From Microglena sp. YARC (lineage: Eukaryota; Chlorophyta; Chlorophyceae; Chlamydomonadales; Chlamydomonadaceae): a DNA stretch of 64,000 bases. Under the pieces are notes generated by a model that saw nothing but the letters and a program-made list of their open reading frames with translations, was not told the origin of the DNA and searched no databases. Numbering within the stretch: position 1 is the first letter of the stretch; each line of letters begins with the position of its first letter. Positions 10,235 through 22,009 of the stretch are shown here, one piece after another. A program made the position numbers and the translations under genes. Location: NCBI GenBank assembly GCA_022414725.1, contig CM039463.1:80487420-80551419 (forward strand), written 5' to 3'.

Positions 10235-10425
10235 CAGGGTACTACTAAGCGCGCGCGGCAGCACGGTGCCGCGCTGCCTTTTTGAGCCCCTCTGCATGTT
10301 TCGCGCAGTTTTTTCAACTCCCTGTGGGGGCAGCGCGCAGTTTTTGCGCTTTTTTTACTAAAAGCGCAGACAAATTTGACGTTTGTGCGCTTTAAGCGCT
10401 CGCCAATTTGGCAAGAAGTACCCTG
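10235..10425 (+). mobile_element. GC-rich hAT-like MITE, copy 1
   Basis: A 191-bp element with terminal inverted repeats CAGGGTACT...AGTACCCTG. It is flanked by an imperfect 8-bp direct repeat (GAGCTCAC / GTGCACAC, 6 of 8 identical), the target-duplication length of hAT transposons. The interior is made of GCGC-rich motifs (GCGCGCGGCAGCACGG, TTTTTGAGCCCCTCTGC, TTTCGCGCAG). Copies 2 and 3 are at 20134-20328 and 32836-33044 (reverse). Confidence 0.8.
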
Positions 10426-10639
10426 GTGCACACGCTATCAACTGCGCAGTTCGATGGTTACCATATGCGCCATTTCTATGTTTGCAAGTACCTGGTTCGC
10501 AGTTTGCAGGTGACATCAGTTGAGTTGGAGCTGAAGCCCCAAGTTCCACCCGTGTCTCTTTGTCTGTCTCTCTCCGTCTCTCCAGGAGCTCTTTGAACAA
10601 TTCCAGGCCACCTCCGCACCCGAATATTTGGCTCCTACC

Positions 10640-11040
10640 GTATGCGCCTGATATGTTGGAGGAAAATAGGTTTAGCGGTAAATCCTCCAAAGCCCTGATG
10701 TTTTTTTCGCCACCTGGCGGATATTCGAATCTGGAGGCGCTCCATAAATTGGCTCAAGTTACATATATTGGCGGAATCCTTTTAAATTGGTTTCTTTTCT
10801 ACTCAAAACAAATTCAAGAGTGACTCAAAAGGAGGCATTGAGCAGCCCAAAGTTGGCTGCAAAACATGTAACAATCCAATGCAGAGTGTGGTATGGTGGC
10901 ATTTATACCACCCAGGTTTATTCTGCCCGCAAACACTCAGCCTCAAGGCCGATAGACCATGCGATTCAAACTAGGTTCAAGTTTGACTCAAAAGGAAACA
11001 CTGAGCCGCCCAGAGTTTGCTAAAACAAATGTAACGATCC
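10640..11040. repeat. Dispersed repeat and internal duplication
   Basis: 10640-10800 (GAAAATAGGTTTAGCGG, GGAGGCGCTCCATAAATTGG, TATTGGCGG) is homologous to 34510-34630. 10815-10900 and 10975-11045 are a diverged duplication (TGACTCAAAAGGA..CA.TGAG then ACATGTAACAATCCAAT); part of this also matches 40965-41010. Non-coding. Confidence 0.55.
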
Positions 11041-11206
11041 AATTCAATCCAATCTACAGTGTGTTCTAGGCTCCAGAAACCACTTATAAGACGCCGCTAT
11101 GACTAGGAAAAGGTGCACAGAGATGAATGTCTCGTCGATCCTCATCCCGGGATATATACATCGGATAGGTATGTATGTGGCAGAGGCGACAATCGGACAT
11201 GAGTAG

Positions 11207-11385
11207 GGAATGGCAACTAATATTAGTGTTTGAAAAACTAATGTTAACTAATATTATTATTGTGTCACAATAATTTAGTTTTCAAATAAATTCAAAATTA
11301 TAGTGAGACGGCTCGTCAGAATAATATTAAACTAACATTCACTGATATTGTTCATTAACTAACATGAACTAACTTTACCTTTCCC
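11207..11385 (+). mobile_element. AT-rich TA-flanked MITE (type 2), copy 1
   Basis: A 179-bp element beginning GGGAATGGCAACTAATATTA and ending CTTTCCC, flanked by TA on both sides. It has internal inverted ACTAATATTA/TAATATTAGT motifs and a conserved centre (TTATTGTGTCACAATAA). A reverse-oriented relative is at 62197-62367. Confidence 0.75.
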
Positions 11386-11849
11386 TAGACATAAGCCCCT
11401 TGCAATCTTGTATCGGTTATCAATTCGACTGGTTACGATCGGGCTACTACAGTATGGCTGGGTATGCTCGGGTGGGGTATGGGTCGGTGGGTGGGTGAAT
11501 GGGTGTGTAACGTGGGGTTATGTGTGTGTGTCCTTGCCTCGACCCCCAGCCAACCCACCTCACCCCCGCCCCGCCCCTCCACCCTGTGGCAACACCGAAA
11601 CGCCGCCATAATACCACATTCTCCGCGTTTGCTTTCTCTTCCTTTCGGTATACCTGATGCTGATGCCGATGGCGAAGGGTGGCTACGATACTACGGCAAA
11701 CCAAAGGGATGGAGGCAGAACTGATTTTTGACTATCACGCAATCCCTGTTTGGGAATTCCGAGGATGCCATTGTATGCGCCACAGTGTATTTTTTGAATT
11801 GTTATCACCATCTCCGGGTTTCTTGTTCCGTGTAATAAAAAATACAAAT

Positions 11850-12350
11850 CGAGACACTAGACCACGTACGTACGACAGGTTAGGTCCCTATACGTATACT
11901 ATACCGGTACGTATACTAGATACTGCGCAACTGCTCCGTCGCGAGCCTCTCTGCTGTGCTACTGGCATTGCCAACTACGAGCTAAGCCGGGGTAGGTCCC
12001 CGGGTATGTCGGGGTATGTAAACCAGAGATGTAAACCCTTGCCGGTCACCCGTCTTTGACGCGTGGATGGCGCACGTTCAAAGCAGAGAAGGTTTCTCTG
12101 GTTCGAAGTGTGCTCGACAGCTCGAGTGCCCTCCCTTGAACACTGCTCCCCTTGACCCGAGGACAAGTATTGTAGGAGTTACATTCTCAGCAGTCAGCAA
12201 AACAATGCCGATCCCGGATATCGACGCAGCCTTCTTACTGCAGTACTGCACAGCTTTATAGGAAGTGTGCTCGACAGCTCGAGTGTCCTCGCTTGTTTAC
12301 TCCACGGTCGCGGTCGTTCAAAACGTTTCATTTCACGTCTCAAACGCAGC
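11850..12350. other. Unassigned non-coding sequence
   Basis: Contains a small palindromic cluster (TACGTATACTATACCGGTAC, 11889-11925) and two copies of AGTGTGCTCGACAGCTCGAG about 160 bp apart (12107 and 12264). No gene recognised. Confidence 0.4.
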
Positions 12351-12579
12351 TTTTGGCTCGCGAGGCCTGGGATTGGGCCATGACACGTAGATTTGGGCTC
12401 ATCAACCTAGATTTCGGGAACGCTCATGAAACATAGAATTTGAAGCAATTTTGAACAACCCTGGTACACTCCTCCCTTGCTGGTGTCTTGCTGAGTGTGG
12501 AACTACTTACTTGTTTGTCCTCATTTCGGATCCTGGTGGTTAATCCTCCCTGGTTTCCGTGGGTGGGTGTTGCAAGTAA

Positions 12580-14503
12580 GGGTGTGTTTCCACAGGCCCT
12601 TTTTGGCCTTCCCGTGGATTAGGTTCTAGGAGTCGACCTGGCAGCTCAATTGAACCCAACTGACAATCCCCGGAGAATCCCGAAGTCCTTGATTCGCCCG
12701 AAGGACTTCGGGATTCTCCAGGGAGTTTCGGTTGGGTTCAGTTGAGCTGACAGGTCAACTGCTGGACCCCAATCCACGGGAAGCCCAAGCGACAGAACAA
12801 AAGAGAGAGCCGCTGTGAAGTAAAAGCTGAAGTTGTCACATCGCAAACAATGACACGCCTTGTCGATTTTGTGTGTCGACCCTGCGGCGATTCTCCTCGG
12901 ATGCTGATGTGGACTCCGGGAAATGCTGATGTGGACTCCGGGGAGACTCCCAAATCTCCAGGGGTGGGCGGCATGTTCCCCCGAAACTTTGGGCGTGTTT
13001 CCACAGACGAGTTTGGGCCTTCCCCGGATTGGGGTTCGGGGATCTACCTGGCAGCGAATTTTCATCTACGTGGATTCCCCGGAATCGTTGGGGTGAACAG
13101 CTGGGCATTCCCCGGGGCATTCTGGTGCCACGCTGCCCTACGCTGTCTGCCACGTCAAGGCAGGCCACGTTCACGCCCTTTTTGTTTCCACTGGTCATTT
13201 CGCTACTGGATCAGGCCGTCTTTCGTTTGTTCTAAGCAGTCTCCATCCGTCTCCATGCCCACGCCGCAGTGCTTTCCCTCCCTTCATTCCTTCCTTCCCT
13301 CCTTAGGGCGTGTTTCCACAGACGAGTTTGGGCCTTCCCCGGATTGGGGTTCGGGGATCTACCTGGCAGCGAATTTTCATCTACGTGGATTCCCCGGGAT
13401 CGTTGGGGTGAACAGCTGGGCATTCCCCGGGGCATTCTGGTGCCACGCTGCCCTACGCTGTCTGCCACGTCAAGGCAGGCCACGTTCACGCCCTTTTTTG
13501 TTTCCACTGGTCATTTCGCTACTGGATCAGGCCGTCTTTCGTTTGTTCTCAGCAGTCTCCATCCGTCTCCATCCCCACGCCGCAGTGCGTTCCCTCCCTT
13601 CATTCCTTCCTTCCCTCCTTATTTTCTTCCTTCCTTCCTTCCTTCCTTCCGTCCTTCCTTCCTCCCTTCCTTCGTTACGCTCAATCCGCCGAAAGGCATC
13701 AACGCCCTGGGCACACCAGACGCTACTGCACCAACGGAGGTAGACTTCCCTGGATCGGCATGTAGCTGCGCATCACTTGCTCCCCCGACGATGGAGGCGG
13801 ACTTCCCTAGATCTCGGTTTTGCCCCAAATCGGGGAGATCAGCAGACGTCTCCATGCTACAAATGATAGTTGCAGCGAAACAAAGACAATCTTGGTGTGG
13901 AAGCAATAGAAATCTCACAACGCAGAGATTGTACGTGCTGTTGTATTTTTGTGTCACGCTGCATACGTGGATTTCAGGGGGATTGCTGATGTGTCACCCG
14001 GCAATACCTGTTTTTCGCTTGTTTCTGCCTTGAAACCGTCGCTTTTTCAAATAATACGAAATATTTAAATATATCCCCGGGATGACAAATCGCCGACCTG
14101 TCGCCTACCTGGATCGCCGGAAAGACCCCCGAGGAGACCCCGAATACCCCTGTGGGTATTCAAAAAATGTTGACCTGGCCCCCCTTAGGGTTAACTTGGG
14201 AGTTCGCGGCAAGGAAAAAGTCTATGTGGAAACACGCCCTTTTCTCCTGGAAAGCCAGGGGAAAGTCGTTAATCGTCCGTTTTGTACTTTTAACCGTCAT
14301 TTTTCGTAAATATTCCGAAATATTCAAAAATACCCAGGGGTAAAGATTCGACGACCTGTCGCGAAGATTTGCCGACCTGGAACTCCGGGGATTCTCCGGG
14401 GAGACTCCGGGGAACCCCTGTGGAAACAAAATTCCCTACCTGGCACCGGGGAGGGTTTACTTTTTGTTTCCTGGGACGCGAACATCTCTGTGGGAACACA
14501 CCC
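12580..14503 (+). mobile_element. PIF/Harbinger-like non-autonomous element, ~1.9 kb
   Basis: The left end GGGTGTGTTTCCACAG and right end CTGTGGGAACACACCC are inverted repeats, each flanked by TAA, matching a TWA target duplication. Inside are a long hairpin (12632-12759), a ~316-bp tandem duplication (about 12985-13304 and 13305-13620) that repeats the GGGCGTGTTTCCACAGACGA terminus-like motif, a CCTTCCTT tract (13585-13675), and further internal terminus-like sequences (14220, 14395). No transposase frame is recognisable. The 297- and 254-codon open frames across the duplication are explained by composition. Confidence 0.65.
12632..12759. repeat. Long imperfect hairpin
   Basis: Outer arms 12632-12660 and 12731-12759 (GTCGACCTGGCAGCTCAATT versus its inverse) and inner arms GGAGAATCCCGAAGTCC / GGACTTCGGGATTCTCC, a perfect 17-bp stem around a 14-nt loop. 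It lies near the left end of the PIF/Harbinger-like element and is probably a subterminal structure or a nested MITE. Confidence 0.8.
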
Positions 14504-14554
14504 TAAGGGGGGACGACTTGTGCATAATAGCACGAACTCCGGGCCCCCGTCGTT

Positions 14555-14690
14555 TACAGTTTGTTGGGGTTCAGTTCACCAGTACTTGTTTTGTATACAG
14601 TCCTTCCCAATATTGAGGTTGGATAAGTATATTTTAATATTTAGCTTATTTGGCTACGCCTAAACCAGCTGGACTATAAAACACACAAAT
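14555..14690 (-). repeat. Dispersed repeat R1 (diverged, minus strand)
   Basis: TTTGTTGGGGTTCAGTTCAC, then GTCCTTCCCAATATTGAG and TATTTGGCTACGCCTAAACC, correspond to the reverse complement of R1, whose better copies are at 20625, 21205 and 55788. Interrupted by a short AT insertion. Confidence 0.6.
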
Positions 14691-14849
14691 GCAAGGGAAG
14701 GACGAATACTGTTCCGTAGAATACTGTTAATACACTACACAATTGGGCGGTTAGCTTCTGGACGCCTGAAGAAATTAAATTGCATTACAGTGCATTGTCA
14801 TAGGCAGGGCAGTTTTTTTTGCGGAGCCCCTTCTGGGACACCGTTCCGG

Positions 14850-15085
14850 AGTCTGAACGGAGTTAATACCAATTTACAATTGTACTGCCGCTAATTAAAA
14901 AAGTACAAGTCTTAATTAATAAAGTACAAGTCCCGCGACACGCCGCCCTATTCTGGGACACCTTTCTGGGGTCTGACCGGAGTTAATTCCAATAAGCAAT
15001 TGTACTGTCGAACGGAGTTAATTCCAATTAGCAAAGTACAAGTCTTAATGAATGAAGTACAAGTCCTGCGACACGCCGCTCTCTC
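14850..15085. repeat. ~115-bp tandem duplication
   Basis: CGGAGTTAATACCAATTTAC, then ATTAAAAAAGTACAAGTCTT, AAAGTACAAGTCCCGCGACA and CGCCGC recur in the second half (GGAGTTAATTCCAATTAGCA to CTGCGACACGCCGC), with CTGGGACACC motifs. No coding signal. Confidence 0.7.
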
Positions 15086-16095
15086 TTGGGATACCTTGGT
15101 TTGGGACGTTGCCCGCGTCATCCCCCCATCCTCCCTAACCCCAGTCACGTGACAGACGCCACTTCAGCAGACGCCACTTTCTTGACAGGACGAAATACCT
15201 GGAGGTTTTGTCCAGATCGTGATATAATTTTTGAAAGCCCTGCCCAGGAGGATATGGGTTAACTGATGGCTGACCCCAAAAAATCCTGAGCACAATCTGG
15301 GCTATAGCAGTTTCGAGGGTCGATGTCGACAAGAGAGTCAGGAGGCGAGAGTATCAGCTTCTTGGACGTAAAGCGAATTGGAATTATTACAAGAAAGGGT
15401 TGCTGGTTCAAATACGGTAGACAGCAAGAAGAGATTCAAATATCAGGGTATACAGGTGGTTACGGTGATGTAGCATCACCATTACTCAAGCCCTGGATAT
15501 TCGAATATTGAAATAGTAGGGTGCCCTGGCGGTTCCCCTGGAGGTCGGCCCCGGGGGTGGTGTAATGTTCGTCAAGCAGCAGTGGCAGCCTCCTTGGTGA
15601 TAGATGCACAAGCAGTTGCTTACTTATCCGTACAATTTAATATTGGGGGGGGGACAAGAATCAATATAGCATGGCATGGCATGGCATTATTATTCAATTT
15701 GGTGGCCTGTAAGGCTGATGAACTCAGTAGCTCACCGACTTCCCGAAGTTCCATGGAAGCAGGTGCAGCAACTCCCGAGGCTACAGTTGCTACTGCGCAA
15801 CCTGCTGCGGGAACTAGTGCGAAATAGCAGATTTCCTTGTCAAGCACAATGCGCTGATGCAATGAGCTACGAGAGGCAAGAAGAAGCCAAGGGGAAATCG
15901 TTGACATGCTTTAGGTCCCAAGATTGAGTCCACAGGACAGTAGGGAAACGACAAATGAAAACGCCGCGTCCACAGTCTGCAACCCTGAGATACGTACGTG
16001 AAAAAGTGCCCTCCGAGGTAATCCGCCCCTGACGGGAATCGAACACGAATCGCTGAGATTTCAGGCCAGTCAGATTAACCGGCAAATTTGACCGG
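15086..16095. other. No gene recognised
   Basis: Mixed single-copy-looking sequence. 15380-15440 contains GGGTTGCTGGTTCAAATAC, a B-box-like motif. 16020-16080 (minus strand) contains GTTCGATTCCCGTCAGGGGC after a tRNA-like stretch. Both may be worn tRNA-derived SINE heads, but neither folds as a full tRNA by inspection. Confidence 0.3.
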
Positions 16096-16104
16096 CGTTC
16101 TTGG

Positions 16105-16208
16105 GAAATGTGAAGATGTGAAGATGTGAAGGTGTGAAGATTTGAAGATGTGACGATGTGAAGATGTGAAGATTTGAAGATGTGAAGATGTGAAGATGTG
16201 AAGATTTC
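16105..16208. repeat. GTGAAGAT minisatellite
   Basis: About eleven 9-10 bp units (GTGAAGAT, TTGAAGAT, GTGACGAT), flanked by two copies of CGTAAGTATCGCATAGGTC (16208 and 16261). Confidence 0.85.
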
Positions 16209-16609
16209 GCGTAAGTATCGCATAGGTCATGAGCATAGGACACGAGCCCTTAGTAATATTGCGTAAGTATCGCATAGGTCTGTCCCCCATAGGGGGCCGA
16301 CCAACCGGTAGCCAACCTGAAGGTGAATGGTTTCATCTAAGAGGACGGAAGGACAGACAGGCAGTCTACAACTAAACGCTGACAGTCGACCCAGACAATC
16401 GAGACTGGCAAATTAAAAAAAATCTGCCCCTACAAATCTGGTCCTAGCTGGGCCTCGCGAGCACCCCGAGCCCGTCCAGACCCCCGAAATATGTAGGGAT
16501 ATAGCCGCCGCCAGATATTTGTTTGAATACATTCTTTTTGCTGTTCTATTCCTCTGTGCAACGTTTCTTGCCAGTTGTCTGAGTGCTACGGTATAACATT
16601 ACATTCTCA

Positions 16610-16725
16610 TCGAAAGACCATTTTTGGCCCAAGACAAGCCCGCTCCACAACATTCAGGAGGAGTCTGCCAACAAATCCTCAGAAAAGACAGGCAATATTG
16701 CAGCAAGCAAGCATTGCATTAAGCA
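16610..16725. repeat. Dispersed repeat shared with 44715-44825
   Basis: AAGCCCGCTCCACAACATTC, then AACAAATCCTCAGAAAAG and GGCAATATTGCAGCAAGCAA, match 44731-44820 at high identity. No tRNA boxes and no coding frame. Confidence 0.65.
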
Positions 16726-17316
16726 TTGCTTGGCCATTGATTTGTGGCGGGATACACTTTTGCCGGCGAAGGTTATTTGGTAAGTCAGCAAAACAACGTT
16801 GGTCGCTCAGTCGCTGTGTTAGCTGCTGCTGCTGATGATGGTTACGTTATCCTGTCGCCCTGCTGGAATCCAAAGGTGCCTCCTGCTTGATCATCAGCGT
16901 GGCTGAGTGAAGGACTGAAAAGGGACAGCTAGCCGGAATACCGTAGCGGCATTTGCAGATCGCGATGTTTGAAATTACCGACAGTTGCACTGTTCAATAT
17001 TTGCAATTAGCGAGGCTGGGAGGATTGGTAATAAATAATTCAATCAAACAGGATAGCAATCGATTAATTTTACGGATGGAAATTTGAAATTCTTATTACT
17101 GTCTTGCTCTTGCTCTTGCTCCTGCCAGGTTCTGGCACTTGCTCCTTCGAGTCTCCGGAATCGTTGGGTGCTACACTGCTACTCTCCTCCCTAGACCTGA
17201 GGTACGCGAATTGCTTGATATCCCAAATTTGACCTTTAAATTGCAGTAGCAATGATTCAATGATTTGAGAATACCCCAGCAGTATATTGTCCGGGCATCT
17301 TCGCAAGCCCTGCAAT

Positions 17317-17757
17317 TTGTCAGCGTATACTAGTAGAACACGAGTGCCTTACTGGTATCTGATCAGATACCAGTAAGGCACTCGTGTTCTAGGAGTATAC
17401 GCTGACAATAATGACTGACTCGGGAGGAAAACGGGGGGGTTCGATCTTCCCCAGAAGGTCGCGGTACACAGGCGGGTTGCGGGTCTGATCAGTTGCCCCC
17501 AGCGTAAGACCGTAGCCGAAAAAGCTTGGCTGTGGATTAGTGGAACCTCTGGGTAATCTATTCTCCTCCCGGGACATGCATTATTGTCAGCGTATACTAC
17601 TAGAATACGAGTGCCTTACTGGTATCTGATCAGATACCAGTAAGGCACTCCTAAGTATCTGATACCAGTAAGTATCTGATCAGATACCAGTAAGGCACTC
17701 CTAAGTATCTGATCAGATACCAGTAAGGCACTCGTGTTCTAGTAGTATACGCTGACA
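17317..17757. mobile_element. Fold-back element with near-perfect palindromic ends
   Basis: The left end 17317-17407 is an almost perfect palindrome (TTGTCAGCGTATACTAGTAG ... GTATACGCTGACAA), centred on CTGATCAG inside TACTGGTATCTGATCAGATA. The right end 17584-17757 is the same palindrome with two extra internal units (CTAAGTATCTGATCAGATAC). They bracket a 176-bp centre (17408-17583). A strongly diverged, oppositely oriented relative occupies 33640-34030. Confidence 0.75.
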
Positions 17758-18224
17758 TGTGGCAGTATTTGGATACTAGTGCTATTCCAGCTATCTATTC
17801 TAGGAGTGTTAGGAGGAGGTGCTGATCAGAGGGGAGGGATGGAACCAAGCACTCTTTGGCTCAGACCCTAAGGTTTTCGGTCCGAAGCTGTTATGTGTGT
17901 GTTGGTTTTCTTTTTATCAATTTTGTTTTTTGTGTGTTGAATTTCTGTGTTGAGTGTGTTATTTTTATCACTATAATAATTAATCACTATAATTGTTATC
18001 ACTGATTTTTTTTTTATAAGTTGAATGTGTTGCAGGAGGAGGCGCAGTTGAACTGGGTGGATACAGAGCCCCCCCCCCCCCCCCCCCCCCTCCCATAATT
18101 AAGATTTAAACATGCAAGGATAGAGCTCGCATACCATGAACGAATGTCTCACCATGAACGAATGTCACGCAGGTTTGTTCAGAGACCGCTCCCTCACTGA
18201 CGCCAACACAGGCTACCAAGCAGC

Positions 18225-18443
18225 ATGCCGCCTGCTGAAGTGAGCATCCTGTCCTTGCCCAAAGACATCCTGCGATCATGCATGTGGCCCCACATGTCTT
18301 CCGAGGAAAAGAAGAATGTCCGCATCCTGAACAAGAATATGCGTAATCAAGCAGATGCTTGCATGCAGAGACAAGAAATCAGAATTCGACCCGGACCAAG
18401 CCACCTACCTTTACTAAAGGAGCAACTGACAATGCTTCCGAAG
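18225..18443 (+). CDS. First coding exon of an F-box/LRR-like gene
   Basis: ATG at 18225 followed by 73 codons to donor AAG|GTATTG at 18443/18444, phase 0. The peptide has an F-box-like segment: ILSLPKDILRSCMWPHMSSE, then KKNVRILNKNMRNQADACM. This has the L-P-x-D-I/L-L start and the helix with 'R-x-LN-x-x-M/R' expected of an F-box that would bind SKP1 in an SCF ubiquitin ligase. It ends HLPLLKEQLTMLPK, which would run into VETLKLVCSLWGG of the exon at 22001 if the intervening 3.6 kb is one intron. The F-box call is by pattern only. The downstream exons look like leucine-rich repeats, which supports it. The gene is probably inactive (see the copia insertion). Confidence 0.55.
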
Positions 18444-18570
18444 GTATTGATCTTGTAACCTGGCAGTTTGGTGTTGTGCTGGCAAGGACTACCTTCTACT
18501 AACCATGTATTACAATACTGTGTCGGTCGCTATCCGAATGGCTTACACCACACTTACAGCCTTGAGTGTA

Positions 18571-19395
<825 letters not shown>

Positions 19396-20133
19396 GTTTA
19401 GTACGTATGAAGGAATGTCCAGAACGCCCCTTCCACGATTCACTTGGAAAGGAGGGACGTTTCTTGTGTACACGTTTTACTGTCGTAGGCTTCTTCCCTC
19501 GGTTTGGGCCACCCCTTGGGGATGTGGTAAGTCTAGTACCCCTAAACCTCCTACTCCTTGGTTGACACCTCTTGTAGGAGCTAACACGTATAGCCGTCCA
19601 GCTACTCTTGCGTGAGCTTTTGTCGACGCCACGCACATCGACGCATATATTAGATGATCTTCTGTTCGAGAACTTCTACATCGGTCGCCTGGAGTCCTTG
19701 TTTGGTTCTACTTGAATTTGAATTTGAGTCCTTGTTTGGTTATACTTGAATTTGCATGTGCAGTGGCATTTGCAGGGTGCTTCAGCATCAACTCAAAGAC
19801 ACGTGGGGCATTATCTTTGAGGCAGTTGTCTGTTGGTGAACCGGTACCCTACGCTTACAGACAACACAACCAGGCCTCATTGATATGAGCACCTTGGGCG
19901 CATACCTCCTTTGTGCATTCTGCTTCTTGCACTGCATGATCTTGACTGCAACTTGTCACTTGAATGTATGTGCGTATGTATGTTGGGTAGCATATCAGGC
20001 GAGGAGATAATCTGTTCATTTGGCATTGAAAAAGGTTACAATACAATGATGCTACCCACGGTGCTCTAGTTGATGAGACCTGGCTTAGATGTCTGCGCAA
20101 TTTGGGGTGCGCGCTCACACAACAGCTTGTCTG

Positions 20134-20328
20134 CAGGGTAATTCCAAGCGCGCGCTTTTGCGCGCTGGCGCGCTGCCTTTTTGAGCCCCACTGCGCGTTT
20201 CGCGCACTTTTTTGCAACCCCCTGTGGGCGCAGCAAGAATTTTTTGCGCTTTTTGCACTATAAAGCGCACTTTTGTTTCTTTCAAGTGTGCTAAAGCGCT
20301 GGCTAATTTGGTCAATGGAAGTACCCTG
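20134..20328 (+). mobile_element. GC-rich hAT-like MITE, copy 2
   Basis: A 195-bp element starting CAGGGTAATTCCAAGCGCGC and ending GGAAGTACCCTG. The flanks CTTGTCTG / CTTGTAAT share their first five bases, consistent with a worn 8-bp duplication. Interior homologous to 10235-10425. Confidence 0.75.
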
Positions 20329-20334
20329 CTTGTA

Positions 20335-20455
20335 ATCGAAATTGAAATTGTTACATCCGTGTAGAACCGTTACTCACAGGACGTGAAGTTAAGGACACCA
20401 TAGCGTAAGCCGGAGCTAGCTATAGTCACCGTAGGACCATCTCAGTAAAAATAAT
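20335..20455. repeat. Dispersed repeat shared with 55080-55195
   Basis: GAAATTGTTACATCCGTGTA, CACAGGACGTGAAG, AAGGACACCATAGC and AAGCCGGAGCTAGCTATAGT recur at 55085-55190 with small indels. Confidence 0.65.
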
Positions 20456-20624
20456 TACCACCGATGCCTGACCGGCAGGCACCGTAGCCACATCATGCCA
20501 GACCCTGCTTGTATGTATGTATGTTACAGTCCATGTTACAGTCTATCTCACAATACATAATGTTCGCTCATTTTTGTTAGGCTCACGTTGCATTGCTCAC
20601 CGTGTATTGTTCTGCCCATTAAAA

Positions 20625-20780
20625 TGTATGTTACAGTTCATGAGTAGCCAAATAGACTAAAGGGACTTGCTTGACCATGATATCAGCAGGGAATAAAAAG
20701 ATACAGCACTGATGAATTTAACCCCAAGCAGTCGTTTTACTGACGGGGGCCCTGAGTTTGTGCAGAAGTGAAATTTAATT
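20625..20780 (+). repeat. Dispersed repeat R1, copy
   Basis: About 155 bp: ATGTATGTTACAGTTCATGA, GCCAAATAGACTAAAGGGAC, AACCCCAAGCAGTCGTTTTA, GACGGGGGCCCTGAGTTTGT. Best matches at 21205-21365 and 55788-55940; truncated copies at 31447, 63957 and (minus) 14555, 45295, 57046. No tRNA boxes. Ends are fuzzy, so the class is unknown. Confidence 0.75.
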
Positions 20781-21185
20781 TTGCGATTCTCATCACATTT
20801 TTTAATAATGGGGTTATCTTACATCAATAATCATAATCAGAACTACAATCATATTAGTAATCATCTCATAAATGCGATACTAATAGTAATCATCTTCAAA
20901 TGTAATAATCATCCCATTTATAATCATCTCATAAATCTAATAAATAATAATAGTAATAATCTTATAATTATAATACTAATCATCTCATGAAAAATCACAG
21001 GTTGATGTTGTGCTGGTAGTACCAGAGTCGTTGGAATGTTTGAATTGTTGAGTCGTTGGAACAACAAAAACTAAGAAGAGCGGCACCACCACCACCACCA
21101 CCACCACCTTTACAACCACCACCACCACAACCATCAACAACAAACAATAATTAATGAATGTAAAGCCCACCACCAGCGCAAACAC
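20781..21185. repeat. AT-rich AATAATCAT tract and (CCA)n microsatellite
   Basis: 20790-21000 is built from AATAATCATCTCATAAAT-like units. 21088-21180 is a (CCA)n microsatellite with interruptions. Intron sequence of the F-box/LRR-like gene; no exon seen. Confidence 0.8.
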
Positions 21186-21204
21186 CAACTGCTACTAGAG
21201 CTAC

Positions 21205-21365
21205 CAAATGTATGTCACAGTCCAGGAGTATGCCAAATAGGCTAAAGGGACTTGCCCAACCGTTAAAGGAAGGGCTTAAAAATAAAAAGCTCTGATGAAC
21301 TGAACCCCAAACAATTGTTTTACAGCCAGGGGCCCTGAGTTCGTGCTACAGTGATCATTTAATTC
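21205..21365 (+). repeat. Dispersed repeat R1, copy
   Basis: A good copy: ATGTATGTCACAGTCCAGGA, CAAATAGGCTAAAGGGACTT, GCCCAACCGTTAAAGGAAGG, AACTGAACCCCAAACAATTG, GGGGCCCTGAGTTCGTGCTA. Confidence 0.75.
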
Positions 21366-21419
21366 TACAATATAATAAAATATATCATCATCTCTGGTAC
21401 CAATCAACAGATAAGCTTG

Positions 21420-21998
21420 GAGATGGAGCCCTACTACCATCATCATATCAGAGCATCAGCAGAGTGTGGTGTTTTTGGAGGAGCCCCCCCTCCTGGGGGG
21501 CGGGAGCCCCCAGATTCACCCTGTTGTCCATCTATGCGTCCGACCGCCCCCCTGAGACGATGCCTGACACGTCAGACAACTGTTTCGTAACTAACTGGCT
21601 TTGGTCCGCTCCTTTATCCTATTAGAGCATCATCAGAGTACCAGCAGAGTGTGGCTTTTTTCTTGTTATGTCTCCTTGGTAACATTTAATGAGTGAAAAG
21701 GTTCAAATCTTCAAGGGACCAACTGAGTACAGGTACCTTTGAGAGATGGAGACAACCCTAACGACCATGGCAGGGAGCTTGTCTGCCATGGCCAATAGGG
21801 GCAGTGGTGCACGTTCATTTGGTTGTGGGTCGGTATCTCCCTCCGACCCAAAGTGCGCCCACTCTGTTGTAGGAGTGGCAACACCATTCAAACTGAATCC
21901 TCGGAGCCGATGGTTGGTGTTGGGAGGCCCACCTCCTGGGGTGAAATTCCTTTGATAACTAAAAAAAAGCACTGAGGCCCATCTTACGCTGTTGCCTG
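21420..21998. other. Intron end with a dispersed GC-rich segment
   Basis: 21480-21590 (GGAGCCCCCCCTCCTGGGGG, GACGATGCCTGACACG, CAACTGTTTCGTAACTA) is related to 39925-40125. 21430-21480 and 21625-21660 share CAGAGCATCA(G)CAGAGT(GT). The segment ends in the acceptor TTGCCTGCAG at 21991-22000, which precedes the interrupted LRR exon. No coding exon recognised. Confidence 0.45.
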
Positions 21999-22000
21999 CA

Positions 22001-22009
22001 GGTTGAAAC
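22001..22009 (+). CDS. First nine bases of LRR exon 2, cut off by the copia insertion
   Basis: GTTGAAAC(C) follows the acceptor TTGCCTGCAG. The last five bases, GAAAC, are the target-site duplication. The exon resumes after the element at 28946/28951, where CCTCAAACTTG continues the same phase-0 reading frame (V-E-T-L-K-L). Confidence 0.7.

Noticed and set aside
12850..14033. 297- and 254-codon frames with duplicated WAFPGAFWCHAALRC-like segments
   Set aside because: The frames cross the 316-bp tandem duplication of a DNA transposon and a CCTTCCTT tract; no domain and no splice or start support.
16020..16110. Minus-strand tRNA gene (GTTCGATTCCCGTC loop)
   Set aside because: The T-arm is plausible but the D-arm and acceptor stem could not be paired; at most a worn SINE head.
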